64,000 nucleotides of DNA from CAYJKB01 sp964370625 (GCA_964370625.1 CAYJKB010000001.1:1-64000), one strand, 5' to 3'; counted from the first letter of the stretch, positions 1 to 9,935 are shown. A program made the numbers and translations. The notes: generated by a model not told the origin, from the sequence alone.

Positions 1-231
1 TAATTTTCGTATGGTTCATACGTGGTGACGGCTTTTAAATATGCTTCTGGGTCACTATTCAAGATTAAATTAGCATAAGCACAGGGTCATTATAAGTGAG
101 ATAATCAAGCCCGAACGTTGAAAGCGATTATCTGCAACCTCGTCCTTTCGTCCTCACGCTTTTTTCCTAAATATATGCCACTGGCATATTTTCTATACGG
201 AAAAACCCTCTTAGGCTTCAAGTCCCGTTAA
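1..231. other. Unassigned stem-rich stretch, cut by window edge
   Basis: I cannot name this segment. It contains three inverted repeats: AGATAATC/GATTATCT (99-106 and 126-133, perfect), ATATGCCA/TGGCATAT around 173-189, and a GTGAC/GTCAC pair near 24-55. On the minus strand one frame reads like protein twice, YRKYASGIYLG... over roughly 214-110 and ...SDPEAYLKAVTTYEPYEN running off the edge, but stop codons lie between the two. It could be the 3' part of a mobile-element gene, a decayed gene, or a structured RNA. It lies downstream of the tRNA-Leu terminator. Confidence 0.25.
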
Positions 232-272
232 AACAAAAAATCCGAGTAACACCTTTAGTATTACTCGGATTT
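231..272 (-). terminator. Rho-independent terminator of tRNA-Leu
   Basis: On the minus strand the stem AATCCGAGTAA / TTACTCGGATT is followed by a T-rich tail (TTTTTTGTTTT). It sits directly after the CCA end of the tRNA. Confidence 0.85.
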
Positions 273-354
273 TGGTGCCGGTGAAGGGACTCGAACCCCC
301 ACGGTTTCCCTCACGATTTTGAGTCGCGCGCGTCTGCCATTCCGCCACACCGGC
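273..354 (-). tRNA. tRNA-Leu (anticodon CAA)
   Basis: The minus strand folds into a class II tRNA. The 7-bp acceptor stem is GCCGGTG/CACCGGC, and the D-arm follows GCGGAATGGCAGACGC. The anticodon loop is CTCAAAA, giving anticodon CAA for the TTG codon. There is a short variable arm, a T-arm with GGTTCGAGTCC, and an encoded CCA at 273-275. A promoter and a terminator flank it closely, so it is probably transcribed alone. Confidence 0.95.
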
Positions 355-377
355 AAATTCACTTTTCGTGCTTTTAT

Positions 378-406
378 ATTCTAACATATATTTGAAAATT
401 ATTCAA
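378..406 (-). promoter_or_regulatory. Promoter of tRNA-Leu
   Basis: On the minus strand TTGAAT (401-406) and TAGAAT (378-383) are separated by 17 bases, about 24 bases before the mature tRNA 5' end. Confidence 0.6.
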
Positions 407-699
407 GCTTAATTTTCAAAATTATGGTTATCTGTAGTAAATTACTTCAAAAATTACTCATCAACTCAATGTGTGAGATGCAAACATATCATAGAGCGTA
501 AGTTATCCTAATTTGGATATGGTGTTAAGTAAAACTAATTATCTTATTTTGTTGTATCCTTAAAACTTTAAAAAATTAAATTATTGAAATTTCTTAAAAT
601 TACCTTGGTGAAAAATGGTTAAACAAGTTTTCGATATTAATATAAATAATTCAACAAAGAACTTTATATTTAGGATTGAGGAAAATTATTTCAAAAGCT
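407..699. other. AT-rich intergenic stretch, nothing recognised
   Basis: This lies between the divergent tRNA-Leu and chemoreceptor promoters. I see no reading frame with a ribosome site, no convincing stem-loop and no repeat. Confidence 0.5.
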
Positions 700-727
700 T
701 TGCATTTTAGTTTAAATTTGATATAAT
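700..727 (+). promoter_or_regulatory. Promoter of the chemoreceptor gene
   Basis: TTGCAT (700-705) and TATAAT (722-727) are spaced by 16 bases. The start codon lies about 100 bases further on, so the transcript would carry an AT-rich leader. Confidence 0.55.
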
Positions 728-830
728 GAGAAGTATAATTAGAATTTGTTTATAATAATAAGTATACTAGACAAATTTGATTTTTTAAAATTAGCAAAAT
801 TTAATAATATTTTTTAAGGTGGTTTTAACA

Positions 831-2534
831 ATGAAAAAAAGTAAGTTCGGAAGCAGTATTTCAGCAAAAGTCAACGCACTAGTCACAAGCGTAATTGTCA
901 TTGCATTAGCACTTTCTATTTCTATTTCTTCATATGAAATCTATGTAAATCTTATGAATATATATGAAGAACAATCGACTTTAGGAGTTAATCTTCTTTC
1001 TGATGCTTTAAGCGACGAGCAAAATATTTTTCAAACAGATAAAACTGAAACCCTTGATAAATTGAAAGATGCTAGTAATATGCAGTTTACTATTTTCGAA
1101 GGGGATACTCGAAAATATACTACTATAGTAAGTGATGGGCAACGTGCTGTCGGAACAACACTTGATTCAGAAATTGCAACTAAGGTTTTAACTGATGGGC
1201 AAACTTATATTGGTCAAGCTGATATTTTAGGAATTCCTCATGTCTGCACTTATTTACCTTATAGAGATAGTAATGGTGATATTGCTGGAATTTTATTTTC
1301 TGGAGTAGATATTGACCAAATTTTACCAATTATTTCTATGATAGTATTTACAAATATTGGTTTAGGTATTGCTATTGCTATAATTGCATTAATTGTAAGT
1401 AGAATTTTCATCAAAAAAGTTATTACAACAAGACTTTCAAATGTTGTCAAAGTTGCTGAACAGATTGCTAATGGAGATTTTAGTGCAACGCTTGATGATA
1501 ATTCTAGTGATGAAATTGGATTTTTAGCAGAAACTTTCCAAAAAATGCGTAATAACCTTGTTGATATTAATAAAGATTTATTATATATCATGGGCGAAAC
1601 TTCAAAAGGAAATTGGAATGTTAAACCTAAATCTTCTGAATATTATATAGGCTCTTGGAATGAACTTGGACAATCTATTAATAAAATGATTTATGCTGTA
1701 AATAATGCCTTATCTCAAGTTTCTGTTTCTTCTGAACAAATTACAGAGGGTGCACAACAAATGGCTCAAGCAGCACAAAATCTTGCAAATGGAGCGATAG
1801 AGCAATCAGAAGCTATTCAAAATTTATCTATTTCAGTTGAAAGTATAACTGATAAAATAAATACTACAGCTAAATCTTCAAAAGATGCAAGTGCAGCGGC
1901 AATTAAAGCAACTGATGCTCTTGGCATGGGTAATAATCAAATGAATAATATGATTTTATCAATGCAAGCTATCAATCAAAAATCAGATGAAATAAGCAAA
2001 ATTATTAAAACGATTGATGATATTGCCTTCCAAACTAACATACTTGCATTAAATGCAGCAGTAGAAGCTGCTAGGGCAGGTTCTTCTGGTAAAGGTTTTG
2101 CAGTTGTTGCTGATGAAGTGCGAAGCCTTGCGACAAAAACTGCAGAATCTGCAAGAGAAACTACTATACTAATCGATGAAACTATAAAAGTTGTTCATGG
2201 AGGTAATGAAATTGCTCAGCAAACTTCAAAATCTATTGCACAAGCTACAGAAATTACTGAAAAAATGAGTGTGCTAGTAAATGAAATAGCTGATTTCTCC
2301 ATTGAGCAAGCAAATGAAATTAATTCCATAAATTCTACAACAGAACAAATTTCAGCAGTAATCTCTCAAAATTCAGCAACAGCAGAACAAAGTGCTGCTG
2401 CTAATGAAGAACTATCAAGTCAAGCAGATTTAATGAGGGAATTAATCACTCAGTTTAATTTATCAGATAATGATTATTCTTCATATAAAATAATTCCAGA
2501 ACAGAATATTAATTTGTTAAACTCGAAATTTTAA
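831..2534 (+). CDS. Methyl-accepting chemotaxis protein
   Basis: A transmembrane chemoreceptor that passes ligand signals to CheA/CheW. Residues about 12-33 form the first membrane helix. An extracellular Cache-type sensor region follows (about 35-165, with LPYRDSNGDIAGILFSGVDI near its end), then a second membrane helix (about 167-193) and a HAMP linker. A long helical signalling domain carries the conserved hairpin tip QTNILALNAAVEAARAG near residue 400. I start at ATG 831, because AAGGTGG at 816-822 is well spaced for it. An in-frame GTG at 819 lies inside that ribosome site. No che genes are nearby, so this is an orphan receptor with unknown ligand. Confidence 0.95.
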   Translation: MKKSKFGSSISAKVNALVTSVIVIALALSISISSYEIYVNLMNIYEEQSTLGVNLLSDALSDEQNIFQTDKTETLDKLKDASNMQFTIFEGDTRKYTTIVSDGQRAVGTTLDSEIATKVLTDGQTYIGQADILGIPHVCTYLPYRDSNGDIAGILFSGVDIDQILPIISMIVFTNIGLGIAIAIIALIVSRIFIKKVITTRLSNVVKVAEQIANGDFSATLDDNSSDEIGFLAETFQKMRNNLVDINKDLLYIMGETSKGNWNVKPKSSEYYIGSWNELGQSINKMIYAVNNALSQVSVSSEQITEGAQQMAQAAQNLANGAIEQSEAIQNLSISVESITDKINTTAKSSKDASAAAIKATDALGMGNNQMNNMILSMQAINQKSDEISKIIKTIDDIAFQTNILALNAAVEAARAGSSGKGFAVVADEVRSLATKTAESARETTILIDETIKVVHGGNEIAQQTSKSIAQATEITEKMSVLVNEIADFSIEQANEINSINSTTEQISAVISQNSATAEQSAAANEELSSQADLMRELITQFNLSDNDYSSYKIIPEQNINLLNSKF

Positions 2535-2584
2535 TAGATTAATAGCAAAATATTAGTATACATAAAAATATAATCCTTTTTTAA

Positions 2585-2617
2585 TAAATGTGCCTTTTGG
2601 CACATTTATTTTTTTGT
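2585..2617 (+). terminator. Terminator after the chemoreceptor gene
   Basis: The stem AAATGTGCC/GGCACATTT has a short T-rich loop and a run of T. It separates the chemoreceptor from the following three-gene unit. Confidence 0.8.
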
Positions 2618-2708
2618 TCAATAGCATTATAATGATAATATACATATAAACTGCCAATAAAATTAAATAATTATTGTGCAATATCAATAAAAAGATGGAG
2701 GTATAATT

Positions 2709-3590
2709 ATGAAAGAAATTACTAAAAAAAATGAGCTAGAAATTTTAGAATCAAAATTTGTACGACCAACATTTCCGACAATTAGACCAACAGGCAATCT
2801 TTTAATTCATGTAAATGGGGAAGAAATTGATACTAAACAGTCCAAAGTAGCACTGATGAATGATACAGTGACATACTTAAGACCTCGGAATAGTAGTATG
2901 AATGCTGTACTTGTTTTGAATAATGCAGTAATAAACAAGACAAGTGGTGGTCATACTTTTGCGGGGATTTTTGTGCATAAAAATACTGCAAACTATGGGC
3001 TAGATATTATTCTAAAAGGTAAAAATATCATAGACCTAGAAGACTTCTCTTTAGATAGAGAGCAGTATAGTGTTTGTGGTATAGCATCAGATTTTTGTGA
3101 TATAAATATTAAAACAGAAAGCTATAAGTCAGCTACAGCATATTTAAATATAAAATCAGGTATAGCACCGTTAAGAACAGAAGATGATAAATTAGGAGTA
3201 AGTGCTGGGATATATGCTTTTGATGCAGATGTAAATATTTCTGGCAAAGCTTTTATATCATCTAGTGCTGGCAGAGGTAGATATAGTTATGGTATATATG
3301 TAGGCAGAGAAAATGCTGAAAATTCGATAACTATTTCTGAGAGTGCAACAGTTACAGCAAGAGCTACAAGAGTTTTCACAAGTATTAAGCATGATGATTC
3401 AAATATTAAAGGCACTTCTTTTGTAAGATGGTTTAATACTTCACATGCCTTTAGTGAAATGCCAGTGCTTAAAGGGAATTTTGATGTATTATTCGACAAA
3501 GATGAATTTGTTAAATTATCTGAACTATATAAATCGAGTAATGTGCACATTTCAAAAAATATCTCAATTAGGACATCTATACCAAAATAG
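2709..3590 (+). CDS. Hypothetical protein with beta-solenoid-like repeats
   Basis: I do not recognise a named family. The 293-residue product has no signal peptide or membrane segment. From about residue 60 it alternates short beta-type strings and Gly/Asn/Ser turns (NAVLVLNNAVI, DIILKGKNII, DINIKTES, DVNISGKAFI, NSITISESATV), the spacing expected of a right-handed beta-helix. The ribosome site GGAGG at 2698-2702 fits the ATG. It is the first gene of a unit with the 1923-residue gene (33 bases apart) and the 122-residue gene. A role as a structural or binding partner of the giant protein is inference only. Confidence 0.8.
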   Translation: MKEITKKNELEILESKFVRPTFPTIRPTGNLLIHVNGEEIDTKQSKVALMNDTVTYLRPRNSSMNAVLVLNNAVINKTSGGHTFAGIFVHKNTANYGLDIILKGKNIIDLEDFSLDREQYSVCGIASDFCDINIKTESYKSATAYLNIKSGIAPLRTEDDKLGVSAGIYAFDADVNISGKAFISSSAGRGRYSYGIYVGRENAENSITISESATVTARATRVFTSIKHDDSNIKGTSFVRWFNTSHAFSEMPVLKGNFDVLFDKDEFVKLSELYKSSNVHISKNISIRTSIPK

Positions 3591-3622
3591 GTTTAATGTA
3601 AAATAACAAAGGAGGTTAATTT

Positions 3623-6600
3623 ATGAACTCAAAGCGTTTTGACTTAAACAGCATAAAGCCAGCCACTTTGCAAATAAACAAAACATATGAAAAATTAAAA
3701 CAAATTGGTGGCTACAATGAAATAAAAAATGCAGTTTTCAATAAAGAAATATATCTTATTTATCCTGAAGATATCACAGTTTTGATATATTATTTTGAAG
3801 CTATAAAAGAAGAAAATGCAAGTGTTTTCACCTTGTTTGGTAAATATCAATTTGACAAATTACATGATATTGGTGATGTTATAAAATCACAAGGTACAAG
3901 TGAATTATATGAGCTTTTAACTGAGGTAGAAAAAAATGCCAAAGCACATTTACACGGTGCATTAATTCCAGTTTATGGAATTAATGTAGCGATGCAAAGT
4001 AAATTAAATTCAGAAAATATCTTTGATATTGCTGATTTAATTCACAGAGCTGCGACTGCAAAATCAAGAATAGAACTTGCTGGAAAATTAAAATGCAGTG
4101 AAAAACAAGTCTATTCATGGGCAAAACAGGCAGACTTGTGGAGAGCTTCACCGGTGGACGAGCAGACAGCATATATGTTAGTAAAATTAGGTGTTCGTGG
4201 TATATCAGATCTTTCAAAAATTTCCGTAAAAAAAGTTTATCCTTTTTTAAAGAGTCTTGCAAATATGCAGGAAAGCATAACACCAAAACGTGAGATTGAT
4301 GTTGAAGAAATGATAGAGAGTGCAAAAGTGCTCTTTGCAGTGCAAGCAGGAAACGACCTTATTACATACGATATAAATGACACAGCACCAACACATATGT
4401 TTACTGATTTTGAGTATGATATTGAATCACAGATTTCAGATGAGACAAACGGAAAACTTGTACGTGATGGAATGGAACAGATGAAAAATGTCATTCCAAT
4501 CCTTCCTCTGCCAGCAGTGATTTCTGGTGCAGTGAACAAAAGAAACTTTAATCAATTAGAAGGAAAAGTTGTTCCGTTTTATAATGTTTCAGTTGAATTA
4601 TCTGGGGTTATAAGCCCAGCTACGGCTAAACTTAATAAGAAAGATAATAATTTAATCGCTACTACTGATGGTGAGGGTAGGTTTTTCTTTAAAATGCCCG
4701 AGCGGTACTCACTCGAAGAGATTTTGACATTTACAGTAAAACAAGGAGCAAATAGTCAAACTTTCACCTTTAATTCTCGTGATATTATTGAAAATGTGCC
4801 AGAACAAAAGCTTTTAAATCTAATCCTAGAGTATGATGATTTTTATGCAGAATACAAGAACAAAGTAACTGAGCGTGAGCTTATTGCTGAATTTGAAACC
4901 AAGAAAGAAATATTTGATCAAAATATTTTAGAGGCTACAAAAAATCTTGAAATACTCGAGCAAAGTCGAACCGAAAGGCTACTAAAACAAATTTCTAGAT
5001 ATGAATTTGATGCTGAAAAACTCAAAAAAGAAATAGCAGTCCTTGTAGAACATAATGAGATACTTATCCAGCCACAGATTAAAAAGCTTAATGCAAAAAT
5101 AGCACTAAAAAACAATGACCTTGTAAAAGAGGAGCTTACACTTTCAAATATATTAAGCGATGTTGCAAAGCATGAGCTTGAAATAACATCAATCGAAAGT
5201 GACTACAATAAAAAAATGTTTGAATTTCTTGATGCCTCCACAGATTATTACTATGACATTGGAATGTATATGGTAAATGTGGGGAAAGATGAAAAATATA
5301 ATGCTGCATCAAAAGCAGTTTTAGCTTTATTCATTGGCTTGGGAATGTTAGCTATTACAGAAAAAATAAAAAAACTTAAAGAAACAACTTTAAATTCTAT
5401 TCAAGATATTAACGCAAAAAAAGACCTACTTTTGATTAAAAATACTGACTTAAGGCACGAGATGTTCCAGTATAGAGCAGATTTATATGATAAAATATTG
5501 CTTACATATGGTGCAAGACTAGATAAAATAATTGAAATTGAAAAAGAAATTGAAGATATTAATGCAAATACCACAGAGATTTCTAAGCTTATATCAGATA
5601 TAGACAAAAATGGTGAAACTTCTGAAAAAACTGCTGAACTTAATAAATTAAATGCAAACTTAGAGAAAAAATTAAATAAAACACCTACACTGATAAATAC
5701 AAAAGATATTAAAATCAAAGCACAAATATCTGATACAATATTAAGAGCAGGTGAAAGCAGAATTCCAAAAGAGCTTATTGATAAGGTTAAAAATAATAAT
5801 ACCGATATCCCGAGCAAAGAAGAAATTGAAAAAGAACTTGAACAAAGTACAAAGTATCTTGGCGAGTCATTAAAAACAGTAGAAGGTTTTGAGAAAAAAT
5901 TAGCTGAAACCTTTACAAAACTTGATAAATTAATAACCGACACAGAACAGGAAACATGGAAAACCAGAAACAATATTCAAATTATCAAACTTGAAATTAT
6001 TGAATTAGGGGAAAATATCGTAGATATTAAGCGTTATTTCGAGGGTGATGATGAATATTCTATAAATCTACGTGATATAAGGATTAAAGAAGGTCGCATA
6101 GATTATATCCTAGAAAAAATCAAAGATATGCAAAAAGAGTCTTATTCCACTGAAAATTATTTCGACCCTGACAGTGATTTTGATATTTTAATAAGAGAAA
6201 CAGAGAAACTAAAAGAAGAAATCAAAGAGTTTGGAAGTGGAATAGAAAAAATATCAATAGAAATTGCAAGGGCTACTGCAAGACTTGAATTTGATAATTT
6301 TGATTTTGAAAAATCACAGAAAATAATGGCGGATTATAGAGCGAAAATTCAAGTTTTAGATAGTCAGACAAGCAATATTGATGTATCTTACAGCGATAAT
6401 GACCCTGAAATTTGGCTGTCTAACCTAAATGGAGTAATAACGCTTGAAAGTAGATTTGAAGAGCCATTTACTGTGATAGATGAAGTGTTTAAAGGCGAAG
6501 AACTCAACACAAGAAAAGCATTACCAAGTGTGAAATTAATGGGTGAGGGCGACAAAGCGATACATCTTGAAAGTGATGATATGCCATCTAGAACATTCAC

Positions 6601-9394
6601 ATATTCAATGCTACAAAGAATAGTTGAACCAATGATTACTCCGCACAAACATAACGGAAAACTATATAATAACAGAGTTGCAATAAGTGCACCTATTGAT
6701 GTTGCATCATTTAAAACTAATTTCTATCAAAAACCAAATGAAATTGCAAAAATGTCATCACTTGGAATGGGTTATGTTTTAAACATGAATCAAGCATGGG
6801 TACCTGATGGATTTTCTTTAGGAACACTACTATATTCGACAATTTTGGCGCCAGGAGAAGAACAACGTTTAGTAGTTCGTGAGAAAAATCAAGCATATAC
6901 TATTCAAGATACATCTAATGCTAGTGACATAGTTTCAGACAGCTATGTTACATTGCAAGAAGATGATATTACTGCAACAATGAGCGAGGCAACAAATTCT
7001 ATTTCTGCTGCTAATGTTGACTTTATAACAAAGACATCAACAGGTGGTTTTAGTTTTGGTTTACTAGCTTTTGGTGCTGGATCTTCGTCTAGTACTACAA
7101 AGGGTTTATCCAATGCATCTCAAAGAAATTCACAGAATTATAGCAACTCAGCTGCAAATTCATTTAACTCTGCAATTCAAACAGCAGCACAACGAATATC
7201 ACAAGCAAAACGTCTTGCCATAAGTGCAGCTACTAGCACTGAAACCGACAGTGTTGCAACAAAAATAATAGCAAACCACAATCATTCACACACATTAACT
7301 ATACAATATTGGGAAGTTATGCGTAGATACAGCCTTAAAACTTCTATAGATGGAGTAAACCTTGCTTTATTCGTGCCACTAAATCCAGTCAATTTCTTAA
7401 ATAACAGCGATTATTATAGTGAGGAAAAAGTGCTAAATTCAAGCAAAAATTTAAAAGAATATTATAAAGTGCCGCTTGATAATTACGATATATTGCAAAA
7501 AACTCTTCCTAGGAAATATGTAAGAGGTCTACAAAAAATGAAGCACTTTACAACTTTCTCCAATTGGAAAGTTGAAAAAGAGTATTCAAATAGTGAAATG
7601 TTCTCATTTTCTTTTGTTTGTAAACTTCACGATTTTGAAAAATTAAGTGCTATAGTAGTATTGAAAAATGGGTCAAGAATACAGTGCAGAGGTAATCTTG
7701 ATACTAACAAAATAGAGGCAGCAAGATATTTCCCAAATACATATTACAAATCAGAATTATTAGAACTTCTTTTATCAAGAGTTCATCTACATGAAAAAAC
7801 ACAAAATTTCTCATTTAACTTGCCTTCAAATACAATAGCAGAAGATATAGTCCGTATAGAACTTAGAAAGTCTTGCTCATCTGCAGGGTTTAGATTAAGT
7901 CAGAACTATTTAAACGATCCATATTATATGACAACTAATAAAGTGGTGGAAGAAAGCCTTAATAATGCAATCAAAGATAATGTGAAGACAGATATTGACG
8001 CACAAAAAATTGTAACATTTGAATCAACACTTCCAGAAGCTTATCATACTCCAATTGTATATTTTACAGCAGAAGAATTAATGGACAGTGAAATTGAAAT
8101 AAGTAATGTCCAAATGCATGGAGATAGTGGAATAAGTAACTTGATGTATAAGCCATTTATAACGAAATATCTATCAATAACACCATCATTTGAAACAGCA
8201 GTATTAAAGCTTAATGATGCTAGATTAATGCGTGAAACTTTCGAACATATTTTAGAAAATACTATGCTATATTCAAAATATATTTGGGAAAGTTTAAGTA
8301 CAGATGAGAGAATTATGCTTTTAGATAAGTTTACAATTCAAATGACAGATGATAAATACGGTATGGACAGCTTAATTCCATTGTTAAATTGTGTGGATAT
8401 TCATAAACCTATAGGATTTTATGGAAACTGTATGCTGCTTCCATTCACGTGTCCTCAAGAGATTTCAGCATTAATCGGTAAAACTTCAGCTGAAATACAA
8501 GATGAGCTATACAGATATCATACAAACGCTTTCCGTTCTCCTGTCACAACAGTTACACTTCCGACTGGTGGTATGGTCGCTGAGGCAGTGCTTAGTGAAA
8601 CTAATGTAAGTGAAAAAATTGATATAACAAGATTCTGGAATTGGCAAGATTCACCAATAGAAAAGATGAATATTGATGCAGATTACCTAAATAGCACAGA
8701 TTATCTATTAGGAAAGAATACCAAAGACATCACTGCATTAAATTTAGCTGGTGCTGAAGCTACAACTGCACGTGATACTATAAACCTTGCAGAATCACTT
8801 ATCGGTAGAGAAGCTGCTGAATTTAAAGATCTTACATCACAACTCTCCTCATTACTATCAAATGCTACAAATGCAAATGTTCAAGCACAGCAGACAATGA
8901 TACAATCAAATAAAGAGCTTGCAACTAAAGCTATGGAGTATTCAATGGAGCTATTGAATGACCAATTAGGAAAAGATGCAAAAACAGGGAAAGATGAAGC
9001 GGGAAAAACAAGTAATAATGCATCAGGTGGTAAAAATTCTACCTCTGCTAGTGGAACAGGTAGTAGCACTTCTTCAGGTGGTGGTACAAGTAGTACAAGT
9101 GGAGCAAATGTTGCAGCAAATGGATTGGGTGTACCTCAATTTGCAGTGCCAGCACAGGTCTATATTCCATTACAGACAAATTTAGCACCAGAGAAAAAAG
9201 TAGAAAAAACTGATAAAGATACTAAAACTACTGAAGATGATAAATCTAAAGAAGACGAGGCTAAAGGCGAAGTGCAAAAGGATAACAAACCACAAGAAGG
9301 ACAGGGAAATAATACCCCAGATAACAAACCGAAAGAAACTTCAAAAGACACTACTGCAAACACAAGTGACAAGCAATCTAACAGCAACTCCTAA
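3623..9394 (+). CDS. Giant multidomain coiled-coil protein, unknown function
   Basis: A 1923-residue protein with no signal peptide. Visible order: a DUF4332-like helix-hairpin-helix region (about 113-215, QADLWRASPVDEQTAYMLVK); a carboxypeptidase-regulatory-like beta domain (about 317-387); long charged coiled coils (about 410-905), interrupted near 565-580 by the hydrophobic string AVLALFIGLGMLAIT. A folded core follows with LLYSTILAPGEEQRLVV (about 1068-1085) and NHNHSHTLTIQYWEVMRRY (about 1218-1236). A Ser/Gly/Thr-rich linker (about 1793-1833) leads to a Lys/Glu/Asp-rich tail. From memory, similar LAPGE and NHNH motif pairs occur in large uncharacterised proteins of other phyla; I could not check this. 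A scaffold or filament role is conceivable but unproven. A good AGGAGG site precedes the start. Confidence 0.85.
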   Translation: MNSKRFDLNSIKPATLQINKTYEKLKQIGGYNEIKNAVFNKEIYLIYPEDITVLIYYFEAIKEENASVFTLFGKYQFDKLHDIGDVIKSQGTSELYELLTEVEKNAKAHLHGALIPVYGINVAMQSKLNSENIFDIADLIHRAATAKSRIELAGKLKCSEKQVYSWAKQADLWRASPVDEQTAYMLVKLGVRGISDLSKISVKKVYPFLKSLANMQESITPKREIDVEEMIESAKVLFAVQAGNDLITYDINDTAPTHMFTDFEYDIESQISDETNGKLVRDGMEQMKNVIPILPLPAVISGAVNKRNFNQLEGKVVPFYNVSVELSGVISPATAKLNKKDNNLIATTDGEGRFFFKMPERYSLEEILTFTVKQGANSQTFTFNSRDIIENVPEQKLLNLILEYDDFYAEYKNKVTERELIAEFETKKEIFDQNILEATKNLEILEQSRTERLLKQISRYEFDAEKLKKEIAVLVEHNEILIQPQIKKLNAKIALKNNDLVKEELTLSNILSDVAKHELEITSIESDYNKKMFEFLDASTDYYYDIGMYMVNVGKDEKYNAASKAVLALFIGLGMLAITEKIKKLKETTLNSIQDINAKKDLLLIKNTDLRHEMFQYRADLYDKILLTYGARLDKIIEIEKEIEDINANTTEISKLISDIDKNGETSEKTAELNKLNANLEKKLNKTPTLINTKDIKIKAQISDTILRAGESRIPKELIDKVKNNNTDIPSKEEIEKELEQSTKYLGESLKTVEGFEKKLAETFTKLDKLITDTEQETWKTRNNIQIIKLEIIELGENIVDIKRYFEGDDEYSINLRDIRIKEGRIDYILEKIKDMQKESYSTENYFDPDSDFDILIRETEKLKEEIKEFGSGIEKISIEIARATARLEFDNFDFEKSQKIMADYRAKIQVLDSQTSNIDVSYSDNDPEIWLSNLNGVITLESRFEEPFTVIDEVFKGEELNTRKALPSVKLMGEGDKAIHLESDDMPSRTFTYSMLQRIVEPMITPHKHNGKLYNNRVAISAPIDVASFKTNFYQKPNEIAKMSSLGMGYVLNMNQAWVPDGFSLGTLLYSTILAPGEEQRLVVREKNQAYTIQDTSNASDIVSDSYVTLQEDDITATMSEATNSISAANVDFITKTSTGGFSFGLLAFGAGSSSSTTKGLSNASQRNSQNYSNSAANSFNSAIQTAAQRISQAKRLAISAATSTETDSVATKIIANHNHSHTLTIQYWEVMRRYSLKTSIDGVNLALFVPLNPVNFLNNSDYYSEEKVLNSSKNLKEYYKVPLDNYDILQKTLPRKYVRGLQKMKHFTTFSNWKVEKEYSNSEMFSFSFVCKLHDFEKLSAIVVLKNGSRIQCRGNLDTNKIEAARYFPNTYYKSELLELLLSRVHLHEKTQNFSFNLPSNTIAEDIVRIELRKSCSSAGFRLSQNYLNDPYYMTTNKVVEESLNNAIKDNVKTDIDAQKIVTFESTLPEAYHTPIVYFTAEELMDSEIEISNVQMHGDSGISNLMYKPFITKYLSITPSFETAVLKLNDARLMRETFEHILENTMLYSKYIWESLSTDERIMLLDKFTIQMTDDKYGMDSLIPLLNCVDIHKPIGFYGNCMLLPFTCPQEISALIGKTSAEIQDELYRYHTNAFRSPVTTVTLPTGGMVAEAVLSETNVSEKIDITRFWNWQDSPIEKMNIDADYLNSTDYLLGKNTKDITALNLAGAEATTARDTINLAESLIGREAAEFKDLTSQLSSLLSNATNANVQAQQTMIQSNKELATKAMEYSMELLNDQLGKDAKTGKDEAGKTSNNASGGKNSTSASGTGSSTSSGGGTSSTSGANVAANGLGVPQFAVPAQVYIPLQTNLAPEKKVEKTDKDTKTTEDDKSKEDEAKGEVQKDNKPQEGQGNNTPDNKPKETSKDTTANTSDKQSNSNS

Positions 9395-9430
9395 AACATA
9401 AATAACTAATAATTTAAGGAGGTCTATTAT

Positions 9431-9799
9431 ATGAGCAACGAAAAAGATAAAAAACTAAATGGTGGAGCACCTGAAGATGATAATAATCAGTCTGCTGAAA
9501 AAGATGGAAAAACTCATGAAAACAATGCACAAGTTGATATTAATAATGCGATAGCTAAACTAATAGATGCAGAAACATCTCCAAATATGTTAGCACTTAA
9601 AGAGCTTTTATATAGGAGGGTTGCAATGGAAGCCGTTATAAGACCATCTCGCATTCCTGCACCAAGAAATATAACTGAAATTGGTGGATATTTAAATCTA
9701 TTAATGCAAGTAGAGCAAAGTAATCTATTGAGAGAAAATCAGATGTTAAAAGAGACGTTAGGAAGTATTTTGGGATTACCTGAAAAACCAAATCTATAA
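9431..9799 (+). CDS. Small partner protein of the giant-protein unit
   Basis: A 122-residue product not recognised as a named family. Residues 1-40 are hydrophilic and probably disordered (Lys/Asp/Asn/Glu rich). Residues about 42-115 are predicted helical and contain the conspicuous string RPSRIPAPRNITEIGGYLNL, followed by a short leucine-rich helix. It starts 37 bases after the giant gene with a strong AAGGAGG site and is followed by a terminator, so it closes the operon. It may bind the giant protein; nothing in the sequence gives a biochemical activity. Confidence 0.8.
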   Translation: MSNEKDKKLNGGAPEDDNNQSAEKDGKTHENNAQVDINNAIAKLIDAETSPNMLALKELLYRRVAMEAVIRPSRIPAPRNITEIGGYLNLLMQVEQSNLLRENQMLKETLGSILGLPEKPNL

Positions 9800-9800
9800 A

Positions 9801-9840
9801 AAAGAAAACCGATATAGTAAATCTATATCGGTTTTCACAT
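9801..9840 (+). terminator. Terminator of the giant-protein operon
   Basis: A perfect 14-base stem, GAAAACCGATATAG (9804-9817) with CTATATCGGTTTTC (9823-9836), lies just after the last stop codon. The A-rich 5' side means it may also act on minus-strand transcripts. Confidence 0.8.
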
Positions 9841-9935
9841 ATTATTAAGTAAGGAAAGACTGTGTTTATTCCTTAATTATAAGATTACCTATACTTTCTC
9901 GATTGTCGTTATTTTTTGAAAGCAAGGTATTCAAT

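Noticed and set aside
5401..5973. A 190-codon open frame antisense to the giant gene
   Set aside because: It has no ribosome site and its Ser/Phe/Ile-rich translation is the mirror of a coiled coil; other long antisense frames in this gene are explained in the same way.
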